A stretch of 64,000 nucleotides of DNA from Bacteroidales bacterium KA00251. GTDB lineage: Bacteria; Bacteroidota; Bacteroidia; Bacteroidales; Porphyromonadaceae. The stretch is taken from the NCBI GenBank assembly GCA_001552775.1, contig KQ959260.1, forward strand, positions 78,134 to 142,133. Reading direction: 5' to 3'. Made by a program: the position numbers and the translations under genes. The notes under the pieces are model-generated. The model made no database searches and was not told where the DNA came from. It was given only the letters and a program-made list of their open reading frames with translations. Of this stretch, positions 54,362 to 62,906 are shown in pieces; the first letter of the stretch is position 1; every line of letters starts with the position of its first letter.

Positions 54362-56290
54362 ATGATAAACTTTGAGTACGATGTCATAGTAGTAGGAGCT
54401 GGGCATGCCGGGTGTGAAGCTGCATGTATAGCTAGTACTATGGGTGCTAAGGTGCTTTTGCTTACTATTGATATGAACAACATTGCTCAGCTGAGCTGTA
54501 ACCCTGCAATGGGTGGAATTGCTAAAGGGCAAATTGTAAGAGAAGTGGATGCCTTGGGTGGTCGTACAGGTATTGTTTCCGATGCTACAAGTATTCAATT
54601 TAGAATGCTTAATCGTAGTAAAGGCCCTGCTATGTGGAGTCCTCGTGCTCAGCTAGACAGAAAAGCATTTGTTCAGCGATGGATTGCAGAGTTACAGCAG
54701 CAAGAAAATCTTGACATCAGGCAAGATATTGTTGAAGGACTTATCATCAAAGACAATCAAGTACAAGGTGTGAAAACTCAACTCTGGGGCAATATCTTTG
54801 CTGCTCGGGTGATTCTTACTGTAGGTACCTTTCTAAACGGATTAATGCATTTTGGATCTATACGTCTTCCGGGAGGCAGAATCTCTGAAAAGGCTTCTTA
54901 TGGTATCACAGAACAGCTTGTCTCACTGGGATTTCAAGCAGGACGAATGAAAACAGGAACCCCAGCTCGTATTGTAGGCAAAAGTGTGGACTTTGATTGC
55001 ACAGAATTGCAATTCGGTGATACAGAATTTAATTCTTTCAGTTTCTTGACGACTTCTCTTAATCAACGTAAGCAAAGGCCATGTTATATTTTCTACACCA
55101 ATGAGGAGTGTCATCAAATATTAAGAGATTCTATTTCAGAAGCTCCTATTTACAATGGACAAATTAAGAGCATAGGTCCACGCTATTGCCCTAGTATCGA
55201 AGCTAAGATTGTCACTTTTGCTGATAGGACAAGACACCAGCTTTTCTTAGAGCCTGAAGGAGAAAATACCGATGAATTTTACCTCAATGGCTTCTCTTCC
55301 TCGTTACCTTTAGATGTTCAGTTGCGTGCTCTCAAAACGATTCCAGCGTTAAGGAACGTTAAACTTTTTCGTCCAGGCTATGCCATAGAGTACGACTATT
55401 TTGACCCTACGCAGCTCCATCCTTCCTTACAGTCAATGATTTATCCCCAATTGTATATGGCTGGACAAATCAACGGAACCACAGGCTATGAGGAGGCAGC
55501 AGGTCAAGGAATAATAGCTGGTATAAATGCTGTGCTATCCTTGGATGGCTCGTCACGAGACTTTGTTTTGCATCGCGATGAATCTTATATAGGAGTACTC
55601 ATTGATGATCTAGTAACAAAAGGAGTCGATGAGCCCTACCGAATGTTTACCTCTCGGGCAGAATACCGAACTATATTACGTCAAGATACTGCCGATGAGA
55701 GGCTCACACCATATGCTTTAAAATTCTCAACCGCATCTCCTTTGCGTATCCGACTGTACACTAGTAAGATGAATTCAAAACGAGCCTTACTAGATTTTAT
55801 AGAAAACTATTCTGTTAAACCTATACAAGTCAATCCACTGCTAGTGTCTAATGGCGAAAAACCATTACAGCAGGGTGTCAAGCTCAAAGATATTCTCCTC
55901 CGACCGAGAATTTCTTTGAATCAACTTATAGAAACTCTTCCTGATTTGCATGACCTTATAAAAGCGCTCCCTTACTATCAGAGCGACCTTGTCACATGCG
56001 TAGAAGTAGCTGTGAAGTATGCAGGTTATATTGAAAGAGAAAAAATGGAGGCAGATAGAGTTAAACGTCTTGAAAATATCAAACTCAGTCGAGATTTTGA
56101 CTATGGATCTATAGAGAATCTAAAGATCGAGTCAAGACAAAAACTTCAAAAAATATTGCCTGAAACCTTAGGACAAGCCAGCAGAATTCCCGGAGTTTCC
56201 CCTCATGATATTAGTGTATTGTTGTTGTGGGTTAGCGGATCCTCTGTTTCACGTGGAAACAAAGAGGGGAAGACTAAGAATACTCTTTGA
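54362..56290 (+). CDS. mnmG: tRNA uridine-5-carboxymethylaminomethyl modification enzyme MnmG
   Basis: 642 residues. With MnmE it modifies the wobble uridine of several tRNAs using FAD and folate. FAD loop VVGAGHAGCEAA is at the N-terminus; NPAMGGIAKGQIVREVDALGG, KTGTPAR, the cysteine in QRKQRPCYIF and GQINGTTGYEEAAGQG follow in the correct order, and the MnmE-binding tail (LENIKLSRDFDY) is present. First gene of a repair/modification operon; its last four bases overlap uvrC. Confidence 0.96.
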   Translation: MINFEYDVIVVGAGHAGCEAACIASTMGAKVLLLTIDMNNIAQLSCNPAMGGIAKGQIVREVDALGGRTGIVSDATSIQFRMLNRSKGPAMWSPRAQLDRKAFVQRWIAELQQQENLDIRQDIVEGLIIKDNQVQGVKTQLWGNIFAARVILTVGTFLNGLMHFGSIRLPGGRISEKASYGITEQLVSLGFQAGRMKTGTPARIVGKSVDFDCTELQFGDTEFNSFSFLTTSLNQRKQRPCYIFYTNEECHQILRDSISEAPIYNGQIKSIGPRYCPSIEAKIVTFADRTRHQLFLEPEGENTDEFYLNGFSSSLPLDVQLRALKTIPALRNVKLFRPGYAIEYDYFDPTQLHPSLQSMIYPQLYMAGQINGTTGYEEAAGQGIIAGINAVLSLDGSSRDFVLHRDESYIGVLIDDLVTKGVDEPYRMFTSRAEYRTILRQDTADERLTPYALKFSTASPLRIRLYTSKMNSKRALLDFIENYSVKPIQVNPLLVSNGEKPLQQGVKLKDILLRPRISLNQLIETLPDLHDLIKALPYYQSDLVTCVEVAVKYAGYIEREKMEADRVKRLENIKLSRDFDYGSIENLKIESRQKLQKILPETLGQASRIPGVSPHDISVLLLWVSGSSVSRGNKEGKTKNTL

Positions 56291-58122
56291 TGAATCGAGA
56301 AGGAATACAAAAGCTGCTTTCAACGCTTCCAGAATCCCCAGGGTGCTATCTTTACTTTGATCAAAAAGGAAAGGTTATCTATGTGGGAAAGGCTGTCAAT
56401 CTTCGTCGTCGGGTCTCTTCGTATTTCAATAAAGAGATAAAGGACGTAAAAACAAGAAGACTTGTTGACAGCATCGCTGACCTTAAATACTTCGTTGTCG
56501 ACACTGAAGCGGATGCCCTTATTCTAGAAAACAACCTAATAAAAACCTACAATCCACGTTACAATATCCTTCTAAAGGACGGCAGTAGTTATCCCTATAT
56601 TGTGATAACCAAAGAGGAGTTTCCAAGAGCTTTTCTTTCAAGGAATGTGGATCGATCAAAACATTATATTTACGGTCCCTTTACAGATGTGGGTAGAGCA
56701 AAAGAAATACTCAAGGTGTTGCGAGAAACTTTTAAAATAAGAACATGCAATCTTGTGCTTTCTCAAGATAAAGTTGCGCAGGGAAGATTTAATACTTGCT
56801 TGCAATATCATATCAAAAAGTGTTTGGCGCCGTGTGTGGGATATGTCTCACTTGAGCACTATAGAGAGGATTTGAATCTCGCAAAGCAAATCTTAGAAGG
56901 CAATGCAACAAACCTTCTCCGTACAGAATTAGAGCAGATGCAGCAATGTGCAGAACAACTTCAGTTCGAGCGAGCGGAAGAACATCGGAAAAAATACGAA
57001 CTCTTGTCGGGCTATATGAAGCGGCACTCCGTTTCATCACCTGAGCTTGGAGATCTCTCCGTGTTTTCCTACACGGAGAAGGAGGATTTCGTCTTTATCT
57101 GTATGATGCAAGTTAAACATGGTGCAGTTGTTCGGATCATTACAGATGCTTGGAAAAGAGTCCTTGACGAGGAAAAAGAAGAGTTGTTTGCTTCGATCAT
57201 TACCGATATGCTTAGGAAATACCCTTTCCCAAGTCAAGAAGTTTTGGTGAATATCCCTTTACCTTGGAGCTTTGTCGGTGAAAGAAAAACACGAGTGACT
57301 TGCCCTCTTCGTGGTGAGAAGAGACGTCTTGTTCAACTCGCAACAGCAAATGCAGAGCGCTACATGAGGGATCGTATTACTCGTGAGGAAAAGCTTAATC
57401 CTGAGCAACGCTCTACAAAGCTCATGAAGAAGATGATGCAGGATCTCTCACTCTCCGTACCACCACGCCATATTGAGTGTTTTGATAATAGTAATATACA
57501 GGGAACTAATCCCGTTGCTGCTTGTGTCGTTTTTAGGAATGGGAGACCTTCTCGAAAAGAGTACAGAAAGTTTCATGTGAAAACTGTAGAGGGACCAGAC
57601 GATTATAGCTCGATGTACGAAATCGTGACCAGAAGATACAGTCGAGTCTTGAATGAGGATGGAGAGCTTCCTGATCTTATTGTTATTGATGGCGGAAAAG
57701 GACAATTGCACGTTGCCTCGGAAGCACTTGAAAACTTAGGTTTGTTTGGAAAAATCCCTATAGTCGGACTTGCGGAGCGTCTTGAAGAGCTCTTTTTTCC
57801 AGGAGAACAAGAGTCGTTGTATCTTAAAAGAAATAGTGAGACTCTCAATGTCCTTCGCCATATAAGGGACGAAGCCCATCGATTTGGAATTACTTTTCAT
57901 AGACTTTTGAGAAGCAAGCAGCAAATAAAAAGTGAGCTTGATGAGATCCCTGGCGTTGGTGTAAAGACCAGGGAGAAACTTCTCAAACAGTTTGGCAGTC
58001 TTATGCAGATAAAAAAGGCGTCACTGGAGGAAATCCAAGCCTGTATAGGGATCAAGCTGGGACGTAGTGTCTACGATTTCCTTCATGCTAAATCTGTGCT
58101 TCAGCAATTGGTGCAGCAGTGA
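56287..58122 (+). CDS. uvrC: Excinuclease ABC subunit C
   Basis: 611 residues. Makes the two incisions in nucleotide excision repair. N-terminal GIY-YIG nuclease (SPGCYLYFDQKGKVIYVGKA-like start), cysteine pair region CLQYHIKKCLAPCVG, UVR motif (QLQFERAEEHRKKYELL), RNase H-like half with ECFDNSNIQGTNPVA and VIDGGKGQL, and C-terminal helix-hairpin-helix pair (LDEIPGVGVKTREKLL). Intact. Coupled to mnmG by a four-base overlap. Confidence 0.96.
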   Translation: MMNREGIQKLLSTLPESPGCYLYFDQKGKVIYVGKAVNLRRRVSSYFNKEIKDVKTRRLVDSIADLKYFVVDTEADALILENNLIKTYNPRYNILLKDGSSYPYIVITKEEFPRAFLSRNVDRSKHYIYGPFTDVGRAKEILKVLRETFKIRTCNLVLSQDKVAQGRFNTCLQYHIKKCLAPCVGYVSLEHYREDLNLAKQILEGNATNLLRTELEQMQQCAEQLQFERAEEHRKKYELLSGYMKRHSVSSPELGDLSVFSYTEKEDFVFICMMQVKHGAVVRIITDAWKRVLDEEKEELFASIITDMLRKYPFPSQEVLVNIPLPWSFVGERKTRVTCPLRGEKRRLVQLATANAERYMRDRITREEKLNPEQRSTKLMKKMMQDLSLSVPPRHIECFDNSNIQGTNPVAACVVFRNGRPSRKEYRKFHVKTVEGPDDYSSMYEIVTRRYSRVLNEDGELPDLIVIDGGKGQLHVASEALENLGLFGKIPIVGLAERLEELFFPGEQESLYLKRNSETLNVLRHIRDEAHRFGITFHRLLRSKQQIKSELDEIPGVGVKTREKLLKQFGSLMQIKKASLEEIQACIGIKLGRSVYDFLHAKSVLQQLVQQ

Positions 58123-58152
58123 TTTAAAATAGACAATGAGTAAGTAGTAAAA

Positions 58153-58617
58153 ATGAAAGTAGTTATACAAAGAGTCTCCCAAGCTTCCGTGTCTGTGGAT
58201 GGAGAGCAGATCGCTTCAATTGAAAAAGGAATTCTGATTCTTGTGGGAATAAAGGAACAAGATAGCCAGTATGAAATAGATTACCTTGTGAAGAAAATTA
58301 TTTCTTTGCGTATCTTTGATGATAGTGAGGGCGTAATGAACCTTTCTCTCAATGACACTAAAGGAGATATTTTGGTTGTAAGTCAATTTACACTTATGGC
58401 TCGTACCAAAAAAGGCAACAGACCAAGCTATATTGACGCTGCAAAGAGCGATATAAGTGAGCCAATTTATGAGCGTTTTTGTGAATGCTTGGAGAAGTCC
58501 TACGGGAAAAAGGTAAAGAGAGGATGCTTTGGCGCAGATATGAAAGTGGCATTAATCAATGATGGCCCAGTAACGATCATCATTGATACGGATGAAAATC
58601 TTCCGCAAAGAGTGTAG
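58153..58617 (+). CDS. dtd: D-aminoacyl-tRNA deacylase
   Basis: 154 residues. Hydrolyses D-amino acids mischarged on tRNA. MKVVIQRVSQASVSVDG at the N-terminus, the catalytic SQFTLMA loop near residue 80 and the Gly-Pro motif NDGPVTIIID are all present. It follows uvrC by 30 bases in the same operon. Confidence 0.95.
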   Translation: MKVVIQRVSQASVSVDGEQIASIEKGILILVGIKEQDSQYEIDYLVKKIISLRIFDDSEGVMNLSLNDTKGDILVVSQFTLMARTKKGNRPSYIDAAKSDISEPIYERFCECLEKSYGKKVKRGCFGADMKVALINDGPVTIIIDTDENLPQRV

Positions 58618-58670
58618 AGTATACCCCTATTTCGTACCCCAATAAAAGCCCCAGATAGAAGAATTACCCA

Positions 58671-59048
58671 ATGACGATAGATGAACTTCAGAAAACAGTA
58701 GACGAATGGATCCATACCTATGGAGTACGGTATTTCGATATTCTTACAAATATGGCTATCCTTACCGAAGAAACAGGTGAGGTGGCTAGAGTAGTGGCAA
58801 GAGGGTGGGGCGAGCAGAGCTTCAAGCCCAGTGAGCTTGACGCCTCGTGTACTCCAGATGAGCAAAAGGCTTTCGCAAAAGAGAAATTGGCGGAAGAACT
58901 TGCTGATCTTATTTGGGTAGCAGTAGCAATAGCTAACCAAACAGATATCAATTTAGAACTTGCTATAAAGAGCTCCATTGTAAAGAAAACAACTAGAGAT
59001 AAGACAAGACATCTAACCAATAACAAGCTAAAAGAAAATAAGAAGTAG
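58671..59048 (+). CDS. MazG-like nucleotide pyrophosphohydrolase
   Basis: 125 residues, all-alpha NTP-PPase family. The metal-binding pattern ExxE...ExxD is visible as TEETGEVARV and EELADLIWVA. Such small MazG proteins hydrolyse (d)NTPs to monophosphates, perhaps cleaning the pool; the substrate is not evident. It is 53 bases after dtd and three bases before deoC, one operon. Confidence 0.88.
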   Translation: MTIDELQKTVDEWIHTYGVRYFDILTNMAILTEETGEVARVVARGWGEQSFKPSELDASCTPDEQKAFAKEKLAEELADLIWVAVAIANQTDINLELAIKSSIVKKTTRDKTRHLTNNKLKENKK

Positions 59049-59051
59049 TGT

Positions 59052-59927
59052 ATGAAGAGTAAGTACGAAGAAGCTTTTGAGAAGTTCAATGCTTCACAAT
59101 CGCAAGAAGAAATTCAAAAAGATATTGAGAAGATTATTGAAAGAGATTTCACCTCATGCAATAAATTAGAAGTGCTCAAAACACTTTATAGTTGTATTGA
59201 TCTCACAACGCTTACAGCTAAGGATCGCAAGAGTACAGTTGTGCCATTTGTAGAAGGTGTAAACGAGCGAGCCATTCAATATAAAGATTGCTTGCCACCT
59301 GTAGCGGCTATTTGTGTTTATCCAGCCTTTGTTCATTTAGTAAAAGAAACCCTCAAAGTCCCCAGTGTACACATAGCGGCTGTAAGTGGAGGATTTCCAG
59401 CTTCTCAGACTTTGCTTGACGTAAAAGCAGTGGAGACTGCCCTTACAATACGCGAAGGAGCAGATGAAATTGACATTGTACTTAATGTAGGAGCTTTTCT
59501 AGATGGAGACTATGAGGCCGTAGTCGAGGAACTGCACGAGCTTCGATCTGAAGCCAAAGATGTTTTGCTAAAGGTCATTCTTGAGACTGGAGCGTTAGAA
59601 AGTCCCGAATTGATTCAGAAGGCATCCATATTGTCTCTTTTCTCTGGAGCAGACTTCATTAAGACCTCTACTGGAAAGGAGTATCCTGGTGCTTCATTAG
59701 TTGCTGCTTACGTTATGGCGAAAGTGCTTCGTCAGTATTATGAAGCGTATGGTGAGCGAAAAGGGCTAAAGATATCAGGGGGAGTGAGTAGTCCTGAGGA
59801 TGCAGTGAAGTACTACTGTGTAGTGAAGTCTATTCTTGGAGAAGAGTGGATGACTCCTCAATTATTTAGGATTGGCACGAGTAGCTTGGAAGGTAAGTTG
59901 CGTAAGGCCATCCTTGATCAACGATAG
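59052..59927 (+). CDS. deoC: Deoxyribose-phosphate aldolase
   Basis: 291 residues. Splits 2-deoxyribose 5-phosphate to glyceraldehyde 3-phosphate and acetaldehyde, recycling deoxyribose from nucleosides. IDIVLNVGAFLDGDYE, LKVILETGAL with the proton-relay lysine, and the Schiff-base lysine in DFIKTSTGKEYPGAS are intact. N-terminus has a helical extension of about 50 residues before the barrel, as in longer DeoC forms. The next gene follows by 15 bases. Confidence 0.94.
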   Translation: MKSKYEEAFEKFNASQSQEEIQKDIEKIIERDFTSCNKLEVLKTLYSCIDLTTLTAKDRKSTVVPFVEGVNERAIQYKDCLPPVAAICVYPAFVHLVKETLKVPSVHIAAVSGGFPASQTLLDVKAVETALTIREGADEIDIVLNVGAFLDGDYEAVVEELHELRSEAKDVLLKVILETGALESPELIQKASILSLFSGADFIKTSTGKEYPGASLVAAYVMAKVLRQYYEAYGERKGLKISGGVSSPEDAVKYYCVVKSILGEEWMTPQLFRIGTSSLEGKLRKAILDQR

Positions 59928-59942
59928 AGTCTACATAAGCCT

Positions 59943-61082
59943 ATGCAGATACCTCAATGCAATCCCTCCTTATCGCTTATCGCTTACTTTGAAAAGCAAC
60001 AAGGCTTTTTATATGAAGCCTCTAAGTCTTATGAGGAGGTATTGTGGAATGCAATGACAGATCAAGAGATCCTGCTCCACTATGGTGTAGAGGGGCAGGC
60101 TCTCCTTCTGCGGAATGCTTTAGAGTCTTTTGCTCTTGCTCTTAGACTAAGTGGAATTCGCGAGGGAGATCTTGTCTTATTTCCTTGCAATGGACGGTAC
60201 GAATTTGCTCGTTTGCTTATTTCCTTAGGGGTAAGGCTCGTTTTCATTGATATAGACCATAGTCGGTTGTCAATTTCCTTAGAAGGAATTAAGCGAGCAT
60301 TATCTGAAGTGAATGATTGGAAAAAGCAGACTAAGCGGTTTCTAGTGGTAGATCATTTTTTGGGAATTACTCCAAGTTTACCTGAATTGAAGGAGATTGC
60401 TGAAAAAGAGCAGTTGCAGATAATTGAGATTGCTACCGAATCGCAGAGCGAGCTACAAGATGCTTCAAGAAGTACTTTAGGGGGATATAAGATTCTTTCA
60501 TTGGGAGAGTTTGCTGAAGGTATAGGGGCTAGTGGTACGATGCTACTGTGTCCTACAGAAGAGCGGTGTCAGAAGGGAAGATCTTTACTGAGGAGTTTAT
60601 CGGAAAAGGGCGTACCCGATCCTGTAATCCCAGCGCTTATTGGAGATTTACGCCTTCCATCTATACTGTTATTGAGGGCTTATGTAGAACTGACTACTCG
60701 GGAGGAGAAGAAGAAAAAGAGGGAATCTCTCTTTAATACCTATCAAAATGGCTTGCAAAACATCTTAGGCTTAGATTTGTTTCAGTCATCTAGTCTAGGT
60801 GATGCTCCTTTGCGGATTCTATTATCTGTAGACGATTCGTTGTTGCATTTTTCAAAAAATGAATTGGTTGTTAGGCTTCAGGAGAAAGGGGTAGAAGCAG
60901 TTTCTTTGCGTAAGCCATTGCATACACTTCCTTTTTTTGAGAAATGTCCATGCTATCTCAATGGACTTGCTGAAGGATGGTACGACAAAGCAATGTTATT
61001 GCCTTGTGGTAGTGGCCTTTCTTTAGAAAATGCGAGAGAGGTAGTGAAGGAAATCCATACGATCGTGCGGCACTTCAATTAA
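59943..61082 (+). CDS. Degenerate DegT/AHBA-type aminotransferase-fold protein
   Basis: 379 residues. The order of secondary elements matches DegT/DnrJ/EryC1 enzymes: LRNALESFALALRLSGI, LVLFPCNGRYEFARLLIS, VRLVFIDIDHSRLSIS and VVDHFLGITPSLPELKEIAEK. Where the family has EDAAQA with the aspartate that contacts the PLP ring there is EIATES, and where it has the SF..K.LG lysine there is SLGEFAEGIG without a lysine. It therefore probably lacks transaminase activity and may be a binding or regulatory protein. The start at 59943 fits; an alternative reading on another frame is shorter and not coding-like. Located at the end of the mnmG operon, with a terminator 70 bases on. Confidence 0.6.
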   Translation: MQIPQCNPSLSLIAYFEKQQGFLYEASKSYEEVLWNAMTDQEILLHYGVEGQALLLRNALESFALALRLSGIREGDLVLFPCNGRYEFARLLISLGVRLVFIDIDHSRLSISLEGIKRALSEVNDWKKQTKRFLVVDHFLGITPSLPELKEIAEKEQLQIIEIATESQSELQDASRSTLGGYKILSLGEFAEGIGASGTMLLCPTEERCQKGRSLLRSLSEKGVPDPVIPALIGDLRLPSILLLRAYVELTTREEKKKKRESLFNTYQNGLQNILGLDLFQSSSLGDAPLRILLSVDDSLLHFSKNELVVRLQEKGVEAVSLRKPLHTLPFFEKCPCYLNGLAEGWYDKAMLLPCGSGLSLENAREVVKEIHTIVRHFN

Positions 61083-61150
61083 GCAAACGGAGATTCTCTG
61101 GCAAAGTATTTGATCTTCTTCATTTAGAGATAAACATGTGCCGTTATATA

Positions 61151-61188
61151 AACAGAACTAGTGGTGTAAACTAGTTCTGTTTTGTTTT
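61151..61188 (+). terminator. Intrinsic terminator of the mnmG operon
   Basis: AACAGAACTAGT (61151-61162) pairs perfectly with ACTAGTTCTGTT (61170-61181) around GGTGTAA, followed by TTGTTTTG. Confidence 0.85.
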
Positions 61189-61326
61189 GTGTTGACTTTT
61201 GAGTGATGCTTGAATTCACAATGATCTTACTTTTAGTCGTTACAATAAGCCTTTAATCACTAGAGTATACCTTTCAGAAAAGAGGACTATCCTTGTGTAA
61301 TTTCTCACTATCCCCTCTCTTTATTG

Positions 61327-61334
61327 TATCTTTG
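61327..61334 (+). promoter_or_regulatory. -7 box of the rnpB promoter
   Basis: TATCTTTG exactly at the expected distance before the RNase P RNA 5' end; TTTC at 61301-61304 may be a weak -33 box. Confidence 0.65.
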
Positions 61335-61340
61335 CGCTAG

Positions 61341-61730
61341 AGGAGTAGCAGATCAGCTTGTCGCCTTTTGCTAAGTCAATAGGAGGAAAGTCCGAGCAAC
61401 ACAGAGTACCATACTTCTTAACGGGAAGCTACACGTAAGCAAGTGTAGGGCAAGGTAACAGAAAATAACCACCACAAGAGTTTTTCTCTTGGAGGAACGG
61501 GTGAAAAGAGGAGGTAAAAGCTCCTCGACAGGAGTAGGAATGCTTCTTGTCGTACCTCTTATGGGTTGTAAGGTCAAGTATACCAGCTTTATGGGGCTAC
61601 TCGTCCTATGCTGGGGGGTAGACTGCTAGAGCTTTGCGGCAACGTAAAGTGGAGATGAATGACAAGCGAATAGTGCTATGATTTACGTGCGCTATTTACA
61701 GAACTCGGCTTATCGATCTGCTATTCCCTT
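61341..61730 (+). ncRNA. rnpB: RNase P RNA (class A)
   Basis: About 390 bases. P1 pairs GAGTAGCAGATC at the 5' end with GATCTGCTATTC at the 3' end. The universally conserved GGAGGAAAGTCCGAGC (from 61381) and GGGCAAGGTAACAGAAAATA blocks are present, as is the 3' conserved ACAGAACTCGGCTTATCGA. The catalytic RNA processes tRNA 5' ends. The minus-strand frame across it is not a gene. A T-rich stretch follows the 3' end. Confidence 0.95.
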
Positions 61731-61776
61731 TTATCTTACTAGAGTCCTTTTAGCTTATCCTGAGAGAGCTTGAGTC

Positions 61777-62496
61777 ATGATTAGAAATGTTTTTATTGAT
61801 CTAGACGATACCTTGTGGGATACGTTTGCTAACAATCGTAGATCCCTAGAGATGCTCTACAAAGAGTATCATTGGAGTGAATATGTACCGACCTTTGATC
61901 AGTTTTTTGAGGTGTATTACCCCAATAATGAATTACTTTGGGATGACTACCGCAATGATCGTATCACTAAAGAACAACTTTCTTATCTGCGCTTTGCAAG
62001 GCCTTTTCAGTATTTTAGTATGCCTATTGCAGAGGAGTCAATTGCTACACTCAATAGGCATTTTTTAGATCTTTCTCAGCATCAGACTTCGCTCGTAGAT
62101 GGAGCGGAAGAGCTTTTGCAAGAATTGAAGGCAAAAGGCTATCGTGTGATGATTATTACCAATGGTTTTGAGGAGATTCAGTTCAATAAAATGAAAAACA
62201 GTGGCATTGATCAGTATATTGATCAACTCTTTGTTAGCGAGAAAATAGGTTCTCATAAGCCCAATATTGGATTTTTTCATTTTGCACTGACTGGCAGTAA
62301 TAGTCGTCGTGTGGAAACTGTGGTGATAGGTGATAGTTTAGAGGCGGATATCAAAGGGGCTGACAATGCCCGTTTGCACTCCATTTGGTTCAATCCACAA
62401 GGGAAATCTCTTACGATACCTATAACGTTTAGTCCTCCTCTTGTTGTGCATTCATTGAAAGAAGTGCCAAAGTCCATTGAGCAGATCAACTACTAG
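61777..62496 (+). CDS. YjjG-type HAD phosphatase (noncanonical pyrimidine nucleotidase)
   Basis: 239 residues. HAD phosphatase with motif I FIDLDDTLWDT, motif II IITNGFEEIQ, motif III lysine in GSHKPNIGFF and motif IV IGDSLEADIKGA. The pattern and helical cap match YjjG, which dephosphorylates noncanonical nucleotides such as 5-fluoro-dUMP in E. coli. Starts 47 bases after rnpB; the next gene is 12 bases away. Confidence 0.9.
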   Translation: MIRNVFIDLDDTLWDTFANNRRSLEMLYKEYHWSEYVPTFDQFFEVYYPNNELLWDDYRNDRITKEQLSYLRFARPFQYFSMPIAEESIATLNRHFLDLSQHQTSLVDGAEELLQELKAKGYRVMIITNGFEEIQFNKMKNSGIDQYIDQLFVSEKIGSHKPNIGFFHFALTGSNSRRVETVVIGDSLEADIKGADNARLHSIWFNPQGKSLTIPITFSPPLVVHSLKEVPKSIEQINY

Positions 62497-62507
62497 CCGA
62501 ATAGCGT

Positions 62508-62906
62508 ATGAACAAAAGAGTGGCTCCAGACAGTATAACTTCCTTAGGAGAACAAGAGGTTTTTGTTTTTGGAAGTAATCTTGCGGGGCAGCATGCTGGT
62601 GGAGCTGCACGTCTTGCCTATGAGCAATTTGGAGCTCAATGGGGAAATGGATCAGGAATGCAAGGAAAAAGCTATGCCATACCTACTATGCAAGGTGGAG
62701 TAGAGACCATAAGACCCTATGTTGAGGAGTTTTTAAGCTTTGCTCAGCGACACCCTTCTTACAAATTTCTTGTTACAAGAGTTGGGTGTGGAATAGCTGG
62801 TTTTACAGAGCGAGAGATCGCTCCTCTTTTTAGGGAGGCTCTCTTGATCAAAAATATTTATCTTCCTGCTACGTTTATAGCGATTTTAGAGTCTACCGTC
62901 GACTAA
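62508..62906 (+). CDS. A1S_2505-like protein
   Basis: 132 residues, no signal peptide. [20 protein letters not shown], the stretch [14 protein letters not shown] and [16 protein letters not shown] match a small family first named from phage (A1S_2505 family phage non-structural protein), also found on chromosomes. The glycine-rich FGSNLAG loop suggests a macro-domain-like nucleotide-binding fold, but the function is unknown. Its 3' end overlaps the convergent recQ gene by 14 bases. Confidence 0.75.
   Translation: MNKRVAPDSITSLGEQEVFVFGSNLAGQHAGGAARLAYEQFGAQWGNGSGMQGKSYAIPTMQGGVETIRPYVEEFLSFAQRHPSYKFLVTRVGCGIAGFTEREIAPLFREALLIKNIYLPATFIAILESTVD

Noticed and set aside
61371-61577. Minus-strand frame
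   Set aside because: Lies entirely in RNase P RNA.
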